A DNA stretch of 64,000 nucleotides from Helicobacter sp. 13S00477-4 (GTDB lineage Bacteria > Campylobacterota > Campylobacteria > Campylobacterales > Helicobacteraceae): positions 58,726-122,725 of the forward strand of contig NZ_MLAS01000004.1 in NCBI RefSeq assembly GCF_002272785.1, given 5' to 3'. The position numbers were made by a program, and so were the translations under genes. This document shows, piece after piece, positions 53,501 through 61,817 of this stretch; the first letter of the stretch is position 1; each line of letters opens with the position of its first letter. The notes below the pieces were generated by a model. That model worked only from the letters and a program-made list of their open reading frames with translations. It made no database searches and was not told where the DNA came from.

Positions 53501-54057
53501 TTTATTTGTGAAAAAATAGTAGTGATTTTGATAGAAATGTATTTAATATGCTCAGATTTTAGAGCATCTTCATATTTGTGCATACGGTATAAAGATTCCG
53601 CATTTCCTAAGACTTCTTCACCGATAAGATTTACATTCAGGGTAATACCTTGATGTTCTCTTTTGACTATATGGTTGTCTAGTTTTGATTTTTCTTCATC
53701 TAAAACCATTGTTTTAGTGTCTTCACGTATATGATTGACAAAAAATGGGACACTCATATTTGGTGCAAATTTCCCTGCAGATAAGAAAGCCATTAATAAA
53801 AATTTCTCATACGAAGAAAAGAAGTCAGCAATGCCATATTTGCCAAGTATGTATTCAATTTCATTGAACCTTGCTTTGTTGTCAAAACATCGAAAACTTC
53901 GGTCCAGAAGCTCAATGAGCATTACTTTATTTTTTGGATTTTCTAAGAGTTTTTGCATTTTCTCGTGGAACTTTTTTTCTGTTGAGGAAATATTTTGGGT
54001 AATTTTCTCTTGTAATGTTTCTGCTAATTGGATTGATTTGGAAACTAATTCGTCCAT
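50533..54057 (-). CDS. putA: Bifunctional proline dehydrogenase / P5C dehydrogenase PutA
   Basis: Oxidises proline to glutamate in two steps at the membrane. 1174 residues. There is no N-terminal ribbon-helix-helix DNA-binding domain, so it is not an autorepressor. Proline dehydrogenase barrel at about 130-460 ([56 protein letters not shown]). Aldehyde dehydrogenase domain at about 510-980 ([64 protein letters not shown] with the catalytic Cys). About 170 further residues form an ALDH-like C-terminal domain. Same class as H. pylori PutA. Proline supports respiration in host-associated Helicobacter. Confidence 0.96.
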   Translation of the reverse strand: MDELVSKSIQLAETLQEKITQNISSTEKKFHEKMQKLLENPKNKVMLIELLDRSFRCFDNKARFNEIEYILGKYGIADFFSSYEKFLLMAFLSAGKFAPNMSVPFFVNHIREDTKTMVLDEEKSKLDNHIVKREHQGITLNVNLIGEEVLGNAESLYRMHKYEDALKSEHIKYISIKITTIFSQINIIDFEYSKNEVVKRLDKLYQIAQEYQKQHGVEKFINLDMEEFRDLELTVAAFMESVSKFDVHAGIVLQAYIPDSLMYLEKLHAFSKERVKSGKPAIKIRFVKGANMESEETIASQKGWELPTFDRKMDTDSNYNKMLDFVLEGDNYKYIKIGIASHNIFEIAYAYTRIYEKKAQESFTFEMLEGMSLQASYELSQMHKLILYAPVCNQEHFNNAIAYLVRRLDENTSEDNFMRYFFNLKVGSKNWEIQKQLFLDSLANIERLDNSTHRVQNRLLPQKAKSTYDHKEFENESDTDFILAQNREWAQKIKEKYTNLEALEIYPVAGEKIQLEGMKKTEILDKIKNKKIASVAQANGEAIEKILQIAKEDKSGFSKMDFKEIHKILSKVAQNLRERRGDLIGIAALEVGKTYAETDAEVSEAIDFLEFYPYSLRTLQEQNPHTHFSPKGIGVVIAPWNFPVGISAGTIAAPLAAGNRVIYKPSSLSSITGYMLCECFWDAGVPKDSLIYLPAKGSDISKYLLGDESISFSILTGGEDTAYKMLEANPALLLSAETGGKNATIVSKMADRDQAIKNIIHSAFSNSGQKCSATSLLILEEEVYNDENFKKTLIDATESMSVGDPFVLKNKIGTLADKVNDKVQKAIDSKETHEEWAIKPTFIDNNPYLMKPAIKYGTKEGDYTHKTELFVPILTVMCAKDLPHAISIANSTGYGLTSGLESLDEREWEYYINHIEAGNIYINKSTTGAVVLRQPFGGIKKSAIGFGRKVGIFNYITQFMNISQEDADTHLLQSSIATKLEQFQTHADASQKEALETAITMAKSYAYHNKNEFETKKDYVHIRGEDNIFCYTKVKSIGYRISKEDSLQDIMGVIIAANICNIPLTISIDSKQSNTHFASIEQNLSKLGLNAQIHYESNKDFAAKISQFDRVRYFTKPSKEDIIYQAASKNAIIIASAKPLINGRFELLYYHFEKSVSISYHRYGNLGARALKKD

Positions 54058-54363
54058 GATTTTGTCCTTATATTTTAAATTATATTCTGAGTAACATTAT
54101 GTTAATTTGTCTTAAAAATTTAATAAACTAGCAATAATTTTAAAATATTTTTTTACAAGAGTGTAAAAATGATACATAAAATAACGAGGTTTTGTGCTAT
54201 TTTGAGGGAAATAGATTTTCCTCATCCTCAATATTTTAGAATTAATAATAAAGTATGTTACTAATTTACAAAAAATTAAAAAATTAACTTATTTTATTGG
54301 AAATTTTTGGATAATAGTGAATATTATAAGTATAAATATTTTTGTATTTAAAAGGAGTTTGAA
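54058..54363. promoter_or_regulatory. Divergent putA / amino-acid permease regulatory region
   Basis: 306 bp with no gene. A perfect 13-bp palindrome TAACATTATGTTA lies at 54092-54104 near putA. AGTAACAT at 54090-54097 has its inverse copy ATGTTACT at 54255-54262 near the permease. A weak hairpin (GAGG...CCTC) is at 54204-54223. A TATAAG/TATAAA -10 for the permease is near 54325-54336. These suggest operator half-sites, but no regulator is identified. Confidence 0.35.
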
Positions 54364-55758
54364 TTGGACAAGGATAAATTGTTTGTTCGTGATCTGAAAA
54401 CGCGTCATTTGGTGATGATTGCTTTTGGAGGTGCAATGGGGACTGGACTTTTTGTGGGGACTGGGGAAAGCCTACACACAGCTGGTCCTTTGGGAACTTT
54501 GATAGCTTATTGTGTTGCTGCTATCATTGTATATTCTATCATGCTTTCTTTAGGAGAGTTGAGTTCATATTTTCCAAATACTGGAAGTTTTGGTGATTAT
54601 GCTTATCGTTTTATTTCTCCTTCTGCAGGATATTTAGTTTTTTGGCTTTATTGGTTGAATTGGGTTACAACTGTTGCTATTGAGTTTATTGCTGTAGGGT
54701 TTTTGATGGGAAAGTGGTTTCCTGATGTGCCTATATGGGTATGGGTAGTTTGTTGTACTGTGATTATTTTTGGTTTTAATTTTTATCGTGTGAAAGTGTT
54801 TGGAGAAAGTGAATTTATTTTATCATCAATCAAAGTCATTGCAGTCGTTATATTTTTGATTTTTGGTGTTGTAATGATTGCTTATCATCTATATTTGAAT
54901 GGATTTGAAATCACTTTTGCAAACTTCTATTTCCATTCAGATAGTTATAGTGGATTCTTTCCTAATGGTTTTGAAGCTGTTTTTGTAACGATTTTAGCTG
55001 TAAATTTTGCCTTTACTGGGACAGAGGCTATTGGTGTTGCAATTGGTGAGACAAAAGACCCTGCTAAAGCGATGCCTAAAGCGATCAATGCGACTTTGTG
55101 GCGTTTGATAGTATTCTTCATAGGTTCTGTATTTGTTATTGCAACCTTTATGCCTATGAATAGTGCGACAATCACTGAAAGTCCATTTGTTGGTGTGCTT
55201 GAAATGCTTAAAGTTCCTTTTGCAGGTGATATTATGAATATTATCTTGATTTTTGCTTTGCTCTCTACTGCTAATACAGGTCTTTATACTTCTGCAAGAA
55301 TGATTTGGGGGTTGGCAGAAAAAAAATTATTACCAAAATTATTTGCCAAAATCAACCATAGAGGTATCCCTATAAATAGTCTATGCCTTTCAATGCTGGT
55401 TTCTTTATTGGGATTGTTGACTTATTTTTATGCACCCAAAAGTGTTATTAATAATCTCATTGCTGTGAGTTCTCTTGCAATGATGTTGGTTTGGGTAAGT
55501 GTTAGCATTGCACAATACAGATTCCGAAAATGGTATTTAGCTCAAGGGAAAAAAGTTGAAGACTTGCCTTATAAAACACCATTGACACCAGGAATTCAAA
55601 TACTTGGAATAATTGGTTGTGTATTTTCTATCATAGGAGCTTATTTTGATGTGAATCAAAGAGGTGCTATTTATGGGACAATTATTTTTTGTGTAGTGTT
55701 TTTGATTATTTATTTTATCACAAAGCATTTGACAAAGGAAAAGCAAGGAATAATTTAG
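54364..55758 (+). CDS. Amino-acid permease (AAT/APC family, LysP-like)
   Basis: 464-residue, 12-helix inner-membrane permease. KTRHLVMIAFGGAMGTGLFVGTGESLHTAGPLG holds the substrate-backbone GGxxGTGLFxG motif; AVNFAFTGTEAIGVAIGETKDPAKAMPKAIN, LSTANTGLYTSARMIWGLAEKKLLPKLFAKINHRGIPINSL follow. This is the amino-acid transporter (AAT) subgroup for lysine, arginine, proline, GABA or D-alanine; substrate not decided. The start is TTG 54364, fixed by AAAGGAG seven bases upstream. Divergent from putA, convergent with the amidase. Confidence 0.88.
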   Translation: MDKDKLFVRDLKTRHLVMIAFGGAMGTGLFVGTGESLHTAGPLGTLIAYCVAAIIVYSIMLSLGELSSYFPNTGSFGDYAYRFISPSAGYLVFWLYWLNWVTTVAIEFIAVGFLMGKWFPDVPIWVWVVCCTVIIFGFNFYRVKVFGESEFILSSIKVIAVVIFLIFGVVMIAYHLYLNGFEITFANFYFHSDSYSGFFPNGFEAVFVTILAVNFAFTGTEAIGVAIGETKDPAKAMPKAINATLWRLIVFFIGSVFVIATFMPMNSATITESPFVGVLEMLKVPFAGDIMNIILIFALLSTANTGLYTSARMIWGLAEKKLLPKLFAKINHRGIPINSLCLSMLVSLLGLLTYFYAPKSVINNLIAVSSLAMMLVWVSVSIAQYRFRKWYLAQGKKVEDLPYKTPLTPGIQILGIIGCVFSIIGAYFDVNQRGAIYGTIIFCVVFLIIYFITKHLTKEKQGII

Positions 55759-55787
55759 ATTTGAAGTGTTTATACTTCAAATCTAAA
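55754..55787. terminator. Bidirectional terminator hairpin overlapping two stop codons
   Basis: Perfect 14-bp arms 55754-55767 and 55774-55787 with a 6-nt loop, between the convergent permease and amidase. The left arm includes the permease stop and the right arm encodes the last amidase codons. T-rich stretches lie on both sides. It probably ends both transcripts. Confidence 0.7.
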
Positions 55788-57215
55788 AGGCATTTTTGCG
55801 TGACGTTCGATGTCTTCTGCGACCTGCATACACAAATCCGCACGATAATCAGATGCAAAAAGTTGTACTCCTTGAGGGATATTACCATTTTTAAGACCTG
55901 TTGGTACGCTCATGCTTGGATAATTTAAACAAACAAGTGCGAGTAAAGGTATTTGAGCTGGCATTATCACTTCTTTAAAATAATCATTTCCCTTAAGATC
56001 ATCACCATGTGTGAATGGCTCTTTGCCAGAAACAGGAAGTATTATCACAGGATAAACATCTAAGATTTCATTATAAATCCTTCGCAACTGATCTCTTTTT
56101 GCTATGGCTAACATATATTCACGCATATCTTTAGCACCAGGACTTCCATATATCATACCTTGCCAAGCTTTTTTAACATCTTCGGAGCCATAATCATCGA
56201 CATAATGCCCAATCATTGTGGTTTTTTCCGCGATGAGGATTTTACCCCATACTTCAGCAGCAATATCAAATTCAGGTAATTGGATTTCTTCGACGATATA
56301 GCCATCTTCTTGAAGCCATTTGGCAGTTTTTATTAAATTTTCTTTCACGCTTGATTGAATTTGCATTCCATTGATTTCTGTTACAAGAGCAATTTTTTTG
56401 TTTTTGGAGTCATTGTAGGTTAGTGGTGCAGGAACCCAAACTTGGTCATAAAGGCTTCCTTTTGATAAAACTTCTAATGACAATCGTATATCATTAACTG
56501 TCCTTGCAAGAGGACCTTCAATAGAAAAAAATTCACTCGCAAAAGTCCTTCCTCCAGGACTACTTGGGTCAAATTGAGGGATTCTACCCCAAGTAGGTCT
56601 CAAACCAACCACTCCACAAGCATATGCAGGGTAACGGATAGAACCACCAATATCATTCCCATGACCAATGAAACACATACCGCTTGTTACGGCTGCAGCT
56701 GCTCCACCACTGCTTCCACCAGGTGTGAGGTTATCATTCCAAGGATTTAATGTACGTCCAAATAATGGATTTTCACTGAACCAACGGATAGCAAATTCTG
56801 GAAGATTGGTCATACCTATGGTTACGCAACCTGCTGTATTGAAATTGGTTGCAATAGTGCTATCATCCTCACAAATCCTGTCTTTGAAAACCCCACCATT
56901 TGTATTCCTTTCGCCTTTTACATCTACATTATCTTTAATCGTTACAGGAACTCCATGCAATGGAGAGAGGATGATGCCTTGAGAGATTAAATCATCGGCT
57001 TGTTTGGCTTGTTTTAGAGCTTTTTGTGTCATTATATTGATAATCGCATTGAATTTAGGGTTTATTTTCTCAATACGATCAAGCACGCTTTTTGTAGCTT
57101 CTGTTGAACTGATAGCTTTATGCCTAATACCTAAAGCAACATCTGTAGCACTCCATTGCCAGATTGGTTTATTTGGAAGTATTTTTTCGATTTCTTTTTT
57201 TCGATCAAAAACCAT
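55770..57215 (-). CDS. Amidase-signature family hydrolase
   Basis: About 481 residues from ATG 57215, which has AAAAGG six bases upstream; ATG 57221 lies directly against that site and longer starts lack one. Ser-Ser-Lys catalytic residues are intact: Lys94 in HGVPVTIKDN, cis-Ser in GGSSGGAAAAV (about 168-169) and nucleophile Ser192 in DIGGSIRYPA. It hydrolyses an amide to acid and ammonia. Tail sequences point to the general amidase/Atz-like group rather than GatA: no GatB or GatC is adjacent and FPLTPTG-type GatA blocks are absent. Substrate unknown; an ammonia-yielding catabolic role fits the region. The upstream gene in the same direction is the alanine symporter, whose stop overlaps the region just ahead of this start. 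Confidence 0.85.
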   Translation of the reverse strand: MVFDRKKEIEKILPNKPIWQWSATDVALGIRHKAISSTEATKSVLDRIEKINPKFNAIINIMTQKALKQAKQADDLISQGIILSPLHGVPVTIKDNVDVKGERNTNGGVFKDRICEDDSTIATNFNTAGCVTIGMTNLPEFAIRWFSENPLFGRTLNPWNDNLTPGGSSGGAAAAVTSGMCFIGHGNDIGGSIRYPAYACGVVGLRPTWGRIPQFDPSSPGGRTFASEFFSIEGPLARTVNDIRLSLEVLSKGSLYDQVWVPAPLTYNDSKNKKIALVTEINGMQIQSSVKENLIKTAKWLQEDGYIVEEIQLPEFDIAAEVWGKILIAEKTTMIGHYVDDYGSEDVKKAWQGMIYGSPGAKDMREYMLAIAKRDQLRRIYNEILDVYPVIILPVSGKEPFTHGDDLKGNDYFKEVIMPAQIPLLALVCLNYPSMSVPTGLKNGNIPQGVQLFASDYRADLCMQVAEDIERHAKMPFRFEV

Positions 57216-57241
57216 ATTCATCCTTTTATAATTAAATTTTT

Positions 57242-58720
57242 TTAGTCCCAACATTCGGCATTTTTGATACCAAGTTTTTTAGCACTGAAAGTTGGTTCTA
57301 TTCCTTGTTTTCTTTGTTTGATATAGTCTTCAAGGGCAACTTTGACGACTTTTGATAAAAGAATAATTGTGATGATATTTATGGTTGCCCCGATGCCCAT
57401 CACAATATTTGCGGTTCCCCAAGCCATTTCTAAAGTCATTTGTGTGCCCATGAACACAACAATGATGCTAATAATGCGATAAATAAGCAAAACTTTAGGA
57501 TTGTCTTTGAGGTATTTGATATTCATTTGACCTACATAATAAGCACCTATGATGACTGTTGAGGTTAATACCACAATGAGGAATGTTACATAATAGCTAC
57601 CCCATATTCCAAAACTCTCTTCCATTGCTGTTTGTACAAGTGGCATAGCTGTTAGTTTTTCGCCATTTGCATCAGTGAGACCTTGTGTATAAGCATCACT
57701 AAAGAGTATGAAAAGAGTTGCTAGTGTCGCGATAACTGTATCTACAAAAACACAAAATGCTTGTACAATCCCTTGTTTGACAGGATGACTTGTGTGTGCA
57801 GAAGAAGAAGCACCCGGCACAGATCCCAAACCTGCTTCATTAGCAAAAAGACCCCTTTTAATACCAATCACTACCACACTCCCAGCAAATCCACCAAAAA
57901 TTGCTTTGAAGTCAAAGGCACTCCTAAAGATTTCAGAGAGGATATCAAAAGTTTTTGTGTAATGCATCCCAATGCTGATCAAAGCAATGATGAGGAAAAC
58001 TCCTGCCATAAAAGGCGTTACATAGCTAGTAAATTTAGCAATGTAACGTCCACCTCCAAAAAACATTATTGCTGCAAAGATAGCTAGTATAACTCCTATA
58101 TAGACACTAAAATGTTGAGTATTTTGTGCGATTGAGTAAGTTTCAAACGAACTATAGATTGTATAGCTATAAAGCATTGTAAAAGACCAGCCAATTAAAA
58201 TAGTGATACAGCTATAAATAATAGCAATTTTTTTTGCACCTAGACCTTTTGTGAGGTAATAAGCAGGACCTCCTTTAAAGGCTCCGCCATCTCTGCTTTT
58301 GTAAATTTGACCAAGTGTGTTTTCAGCAATAGAAATAGCTCCATTTAGAAAAGCTGCAACCCAGATCCAAAAAATAGCACCTGCACCTCCTAATACCGCT
58401 GCAATAGCCATACCCACAATCGTCCCCATCCCTACTCGCGTACCCATAGAAATCATCAAAGCTTCGTATGGAGATATATGTTGTTTATTTCCTTTTGCAT
58501 TAGGGTCTTTTTCAGTGATAACACCAAAAGCATCCTTGGTGAGTCTGACTTGGGGGAATTTGAGTTTGAAACTAAAATAGATTCCGACTAAAATAAGGAG
58601 TATAACAAGATAATGTCCCCAAATAATATCATCTAGATCGTGGATATAATCTGGAAATTTATCAGCAAAGTTTTGCAAATAGCCTAGTATTTTATCTACA
58701 AAGTTCATTTCTGTATCCAT
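57242..58720 (-). CDS. Sodium:alanine/glycine symporter (AGCS family)
   Basis: 492-residue inner-membrane symporter. Conserved blocks: ALMISMGTRVGMGTIVGMAIAAVLGGAGAIFWIWVAAFLNGAISIAENTLGQIYK, GGPAYYLTKGLGAK, GIKRGLFANEAGLGSVPGASSSAHTSHPVKQGIVQAFCVFVDT. This is the DagA/AlsT type for alanine (D or L) and glycine. ATG 58720 follows AAAGGAACAAAA. With alanine dehydrogenase downstream it supplies alanine for pyruvate and ammonia. Confidence 0.92.
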   Translation of the reverse strand: MDTEMNFVDKILGYLQNFADKFPDYIHDLDDIIWGHYLVILLILVGIYFSFKLKFPQVRLTKDAFGVITEKDPNAKGNKQHISPYEALMISMGTRVGMGTIVGMAIAAVLGGAGAIFWIWVAAFLNGAISIAENTLGQIYKSRDGGAFKGGPAYYLTKGLGAKKIAIIYSCITILIGWSFTMLYSYTIYSSFETYSIAQNTQHFSVYIGVILAIFAAIMFFGGGRYIAKFTSYVTPFMAGVFLIIALISIGMHYTKTFDILSEIFRSAFDFKAIFGGFAGSVVVIGIKRGLFANEAGLGSVPGASSSAHTSHPVKQGIVQAFCVFVDTVIATLATLFILFSDAYTQGLTDANGEKLTAMPLVQTAMEESFGIWGSYYVTFLIVVLTSTVIIGAYYVGQMNIKYLKDNPKVLLIYRIISIIVVFMGTQMTLEMAWGTANIVMGIGATINIITIILLSKVVKVALEDYIKQRKQGIEPTFSAKKLGIKNAECWD

Positions 58721-59079
58721 TTTTGTTCCTTTGTATCAACTTGTTTTTATATCTATCATACAAATAATATTTATTTTTGTATTTTTTATGTGTATAAAAT
58801 TTTCCAAAAACTTAATCTATGTTACTTTAATACACATCAAAAAATACAAAAAACCTATTTATATTCATATATTAGGGTTCTTTTTACAACAAAGTTAAAG
58901 ATTAAGGCACAAAAGAGATTTTTTATGATTTTGAAATAAATAACAAATTGTTACATCTGTGATTTTTCATATAGGGAGTTTTTGTATATATTAAATATTT
59001 TTGCTATATTTGATATATATAACCTCAAATTGAAGTTTATGTTTAAAATAATTTTAAGGTTTTTGGCAAGGAGAACTGA
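58721..59079. promoter_or_regulatory. Divergent intergenic region with a long inverted repeat
   Basis: 359 bp with no gene. An inverted repeat of 22 bp (58774-58795) against 23 bp (58830-58852, one extra base) surrounds a 34-nt centre. The core is ATGTGTAT / ATACACAT. It lies 54-132 bp ahead of the alanine symporter and could be an operator. The amidohydrolase side is very AT-rich, with TATATT and TATATATAA stretches at 58985-59025 that may contain its promoter. Confidence 0.5.
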
Positions 59080-60423
59080 ATGACAAGAAGAAATGTTATT
59101 GTTGGAATGGGTGCTGTTGGTTTAGGGATGAGTTTAGGCTTTGGAGATGAAGGTAAAAAACCTCAAGATAAATATATCCTCATCAAAAATGCAAGTGTGT
59201 TTGATGGACACAATCAACTATCTGGCTTGCAAGATGTTTTGATAAAAAACAATAAAATACAGCAAGTAGCACAAGGATTAAAATCTCCAGAAGGAGCTAA
59301 TATTATTGATGCAAAAGGTAAATTTTTGATGCCTGGACTCACAGATGTCCATTGGCATACAATGTTAGCTGCTGCTTCATTTGATGCTTATAATTTACCT
59401 GATGATGGTCTTTTGGTAGCTTTAGCAGTCAAAGAAGCAAAGGCTACTGTTTTAAGAGGTTTTACAACTGTGAGGGATATGGCAGGGGGTGTTTTTGGTG
59501 TAAAAAAAGCCATTGATAAAAAAATCATCACTGGACCTAGAATATTCCCTAGCGGTGCATTCATTTCACAGACTGCAGGGCATGGAGATATGAGGCCTAT
59601 TAATGATGCTCCAAACTTCTATGGAGGCTCACAGGTTCCTATGGAAAAACATGGCGATTTTGTGATCGCTGATGGTGTCGATGAAGTCCTAACTGCAGTG
59701 AGGTGGCAACTCAAAAAAGGTGCAAGTCAGATAAAAATAGGAGCAGGGGGAGGTGTAATAAGTGAATTTGACCCGATGGATTCTTTACAATTCACTCCTG
59801 AAGAAATGAGAGCTGCAGTAGCTGCTGCTTCAAGTTGGGGAACTTATGTTTGTGCCCATGTATATTCTGATGCTGGGATAAATCGTGCAGTTGATGCAGG
59901 TATTAAATCTATTGAACATGGTCAACTTGCTACTGAGAAGACGATCAAAAAGATGGCTGATAAAGGTGCATGGTTGAGTACGCAGGCATTTGAAAATAAC
60001 AAATATTTCCCTGAGAGTGATGATGAAAAATTCCCTAAGGGTAAAATCTTAAATGGCAAATGGCGAAAAGTGCTTGAATACGCTGTGAAAAATAAGTGTA
60101 ATTATGCGTTTGGAACGGATTTACTTTTTTCTTCTTTTCAAGCGAGTGGGCAAAATTATATGCTTTATCTCTTTTCAGAAGTATTGGGTGCTTTAGATGC
60201 TTTGAGGATGGCTACTTCTGGAAATGCAAAGCTATTAGCACTCAGTGGAGAAAGGAATCCATATATAGATGGACAAATAGGAGTTATTAAACCTGGAGCT
60301 TGGGCAGATTTAGTCCTTGTAGATGGTAATGTCCTTAAGGATTTCAAATTGATTTATGATTATGACAATAGGTTTAATCTCATCATCAAAGATGGTGATA
60401 TTATTAAAAATACAATTGTATAA
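59067..60423 (+). repeat. Tandem duplication, unit 1 (1357 bp)
   Basis: From 13 bp before the start codon to the last base of the stop, this unit appears base-for-base identical to 60452-61808 at an offset of 1385 bp. The 28-bp spacer (60424-60451) matches neither flank. Identity covers exactly the ribosome-binding site and coding sequence. Confidence 0.88.
59080..60423 (+). CDS. Tat-signal metal-dependent amidohydrolase, copy 1
   Basis: 447 residues. MTRRNVIVGMGAVGLGMSLGFG is a twin-arginine signal, so the enzyme is probably exported folded to the periplasm. Metal-binding set of the imidazolonepropionase/Zn-prolidase group (amidohydrolase superfamily): H91-W-H93, carbamylatable K219 in QIKIGAGGG, H260 in CAHVYS, H280 in IEHGQL, and the catalytic Asp in FGTDLLF. 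Related enzymes cleave Xaa-Pro or acyl-amino-acid substrates. Position between an alanine symporter and alanine dehydrogenase, near putA, suggests release of amino acids from peptides. ATG follows CAAGGAGAACTGA. It is identical to the next gene. Confidence 0.85.
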   Translation: MTRRNVIVGMGAVGLGMSLGFGDEGKKPQDKYILIKNASVFDGHNQLSGLQDVLIKNNKIQQVAQGLKSPEGANIIDAKGKFLMPGLTDVHWHTMLAAASFDAYNLPDDGLLVALAVKEAKATVLRGFTTVRDMAGGVFGVKKAIDKKIITGPRIFPSGAFISQTAGHGDMRPINDAPNFYGGSQVPMEKHGDFVIADGVDEVLTAVRWQLKKGASQIKIGAGGGVISEFDPMDSLQFTPEEMRAAVAAASSWGTYVCAHVYSDAGINRAVDAGIKSIEHGQLATEKTIKKMADKGAWLSTQAFENNKYFPESDDEKFPKGKILNGKWRKVLEYAVKNKCNYAFGTDLLFSSFQASGQNYMLYLFSEVLGALDALRMATSGNAKLLALSGERNPYIDGQIGVIKPGAWADLVLVDGNVLKDFKLIYDYDNRFNLIIKDGDIIKNTIV

Positions 60424-60451
60424 AGGTTTTTAGTTTGATACAATTAAAATA

Positions 60452-61808
60452 CAAGGAGAACTGAATGACAAGAAGAAATGTTATTGTTGGAATGGGTGCT
60501 GTTGGTTTAGGGATGAGTTTAGGCTTTGGAGATGAAGGTAAAAAACCTCAAGATAAATATATCCTCATCAAAAATGCAAGTGTGTTTGATGGACACAATC
60601 AACTATCTGGCTTGCAAGATGTTTTGATAAAAAACAATAAAATACAGCAAGTAGCACAAGGATTAAAATCTCCAGAAGGAGCTAATATTATTGATGCAAA
60701 AGGTAAATTTTTGATGCCTGGACTCACAGATGTCCATTGGCATACAATGTTAGCTGCTGCTTCATTTGATGCTTATAATTTACCTGATGATGGTCTTTTG
60801 GTAGCTTTAGCAGTCAAAGAAGCAAAGGCTACTGTTTTAAGAGGTTTTACAACTGTGAGGGATATGGCAGGGGGTGTTTTTGGTGTAAAAAAAGCCATTG
60901 ATAAAAAAATCATCACTGGACCTAGAATATTCCCTAGCGGTGCATTCATTTCACAGACTGCAGGGCATGGAGATATGAGGCCTATTAATGATGCTCCAAA
61001 CTTCTATGGAGGCTCACAGGTTCCTATGGAAAAACATGGCGATTTTGTGATCGCTGATGGTGTCGATGAAGTCCTAACTGCAGTGAGGTGGCAACTCAAA
61101 AAAGGTGCAAGTCAGATAAAAATAGGAGCAGGGGGAGGTGTAATAAGTGAATTTGACCCGATGGATTCTTTACAATTCACTCCTGAAGAAATGAGAGCTG
61201 CAGTAGCTGCTGCTTCAAGTTGGGGAACTTATGTTTGTGCCCATGTATATTCTGATGCTGGGATAAATCGTGCAGTTGATGCAGGTATTAAATCTATTGA
61301 ACATGGTCAACTTGCTACTGAGAAGACGATCAAAAAGATGGCTGATAAAGGTGCATGGTTGAGTACGCAGGCATTTGAAAATAACAAATATTTCCCTGAG
61401 AGTGATGATGAAAAATTCCCTAAGGGTAAAATCTTAAATGGCAAATGGCGAAAAGTGCTTGAATACGCTGTGAAAAATAAGTGTAATTATGCGTTTGGAA
61501 CGGATTTACTTTTTTCTTCTTTTCAAGCGAGTGGGCAAAATTATATGCTTTATCTCTTTTCAGAAGTATTGGGTGCTTTAGATGCTTTGAGGATGGCTAC
61601 TTCTGGAAATGCAAAGCTATTAGCACTCAGTGGAGAAAGGAATCCATATATAGATGGACAAATAGGAGTTATTAAACCTGGAGCTTGGGCAGATTTAGTC
61701 CTTGTAGATGGTAATGTCCTTAAGGATTTCAAATTGATTTATGATTATGACAATAGGTTTAATCTCATCATCAAAGATGGTGATATTATTAAAAATACAA
61801 TTGTATAA
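60452..61808 (+). repeat. Tandem duplication, unit 2 (1357 bp)
   Basis: Second copy of the amidohydrolase unit. Its right boundary is the stop codon; the next base already differs from copy 1. Confidence 0.88.
60465..61808 (+). CDS. Tat-signal metal-dependent amidohydrolase, copy 2
   Basis: Protein identical over all 447 residues to copy 1, including the twin-arginine signal and every metal ligand. It has the same ribosome-binding site and starts 41 bp after the stop of copy 1. Its own stop is 9 bp before the alanine dehydrogenase start, so copies 1 and 2 and ald should form one transcript. Two intact copies suggest a dosage benefit or a very recent duplication; collapse or artefact in assembly should be kept in mind. 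Confidence 0.85.
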   Translation: MTRRNVIVGMGAVGLGMSLGFGDEGKKPQDKYILIKNASVFDGHNQLSGLQDVLIKNNKIQQVAQGLKSPEGANIIDAKGKFLMPGLTDVHWHTMLAAASFDAYNLPDDGLLVALAVKEAKATVLRGFTTVRDMAGGVFGVKKAIDKKIITGPRIFPSGAFISQTAGHGDMRPINDAPNFYGGSQVPMEKHGDFVIADGVDEVLTAVRWQLKKGASQIKIGAGGGVISEFDPMDSLQFTPEEMRAAVAAASSWGTYVCAHVYSDAGINRAVDAGIKSIEHGQLATEKTIKKMADKGAWLSTQAFENNKYFPESDDEKFPKGKILNGKWRKVLEYAVKNKCNYAFGTDLLFSSFQASGQNYMLYLFSEVLGALDALRMATSGNAKLLALSGERNPYIDGQIGVIKPGAWADLVLVDGNVLKDFKLIYDYDNRFNLIIKDGDIIKNTIV

Positions 61809-61817
61809 GGAGTTTTT

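Noticed and set aside
57761..58087. Plus-strand open frame of 108 codons inside the alanine symporter gene
   Set aside because: Antisense to a conserved transporter, rich in Cys, Arg and His as expected of a shadow frame, with no family resemblance.
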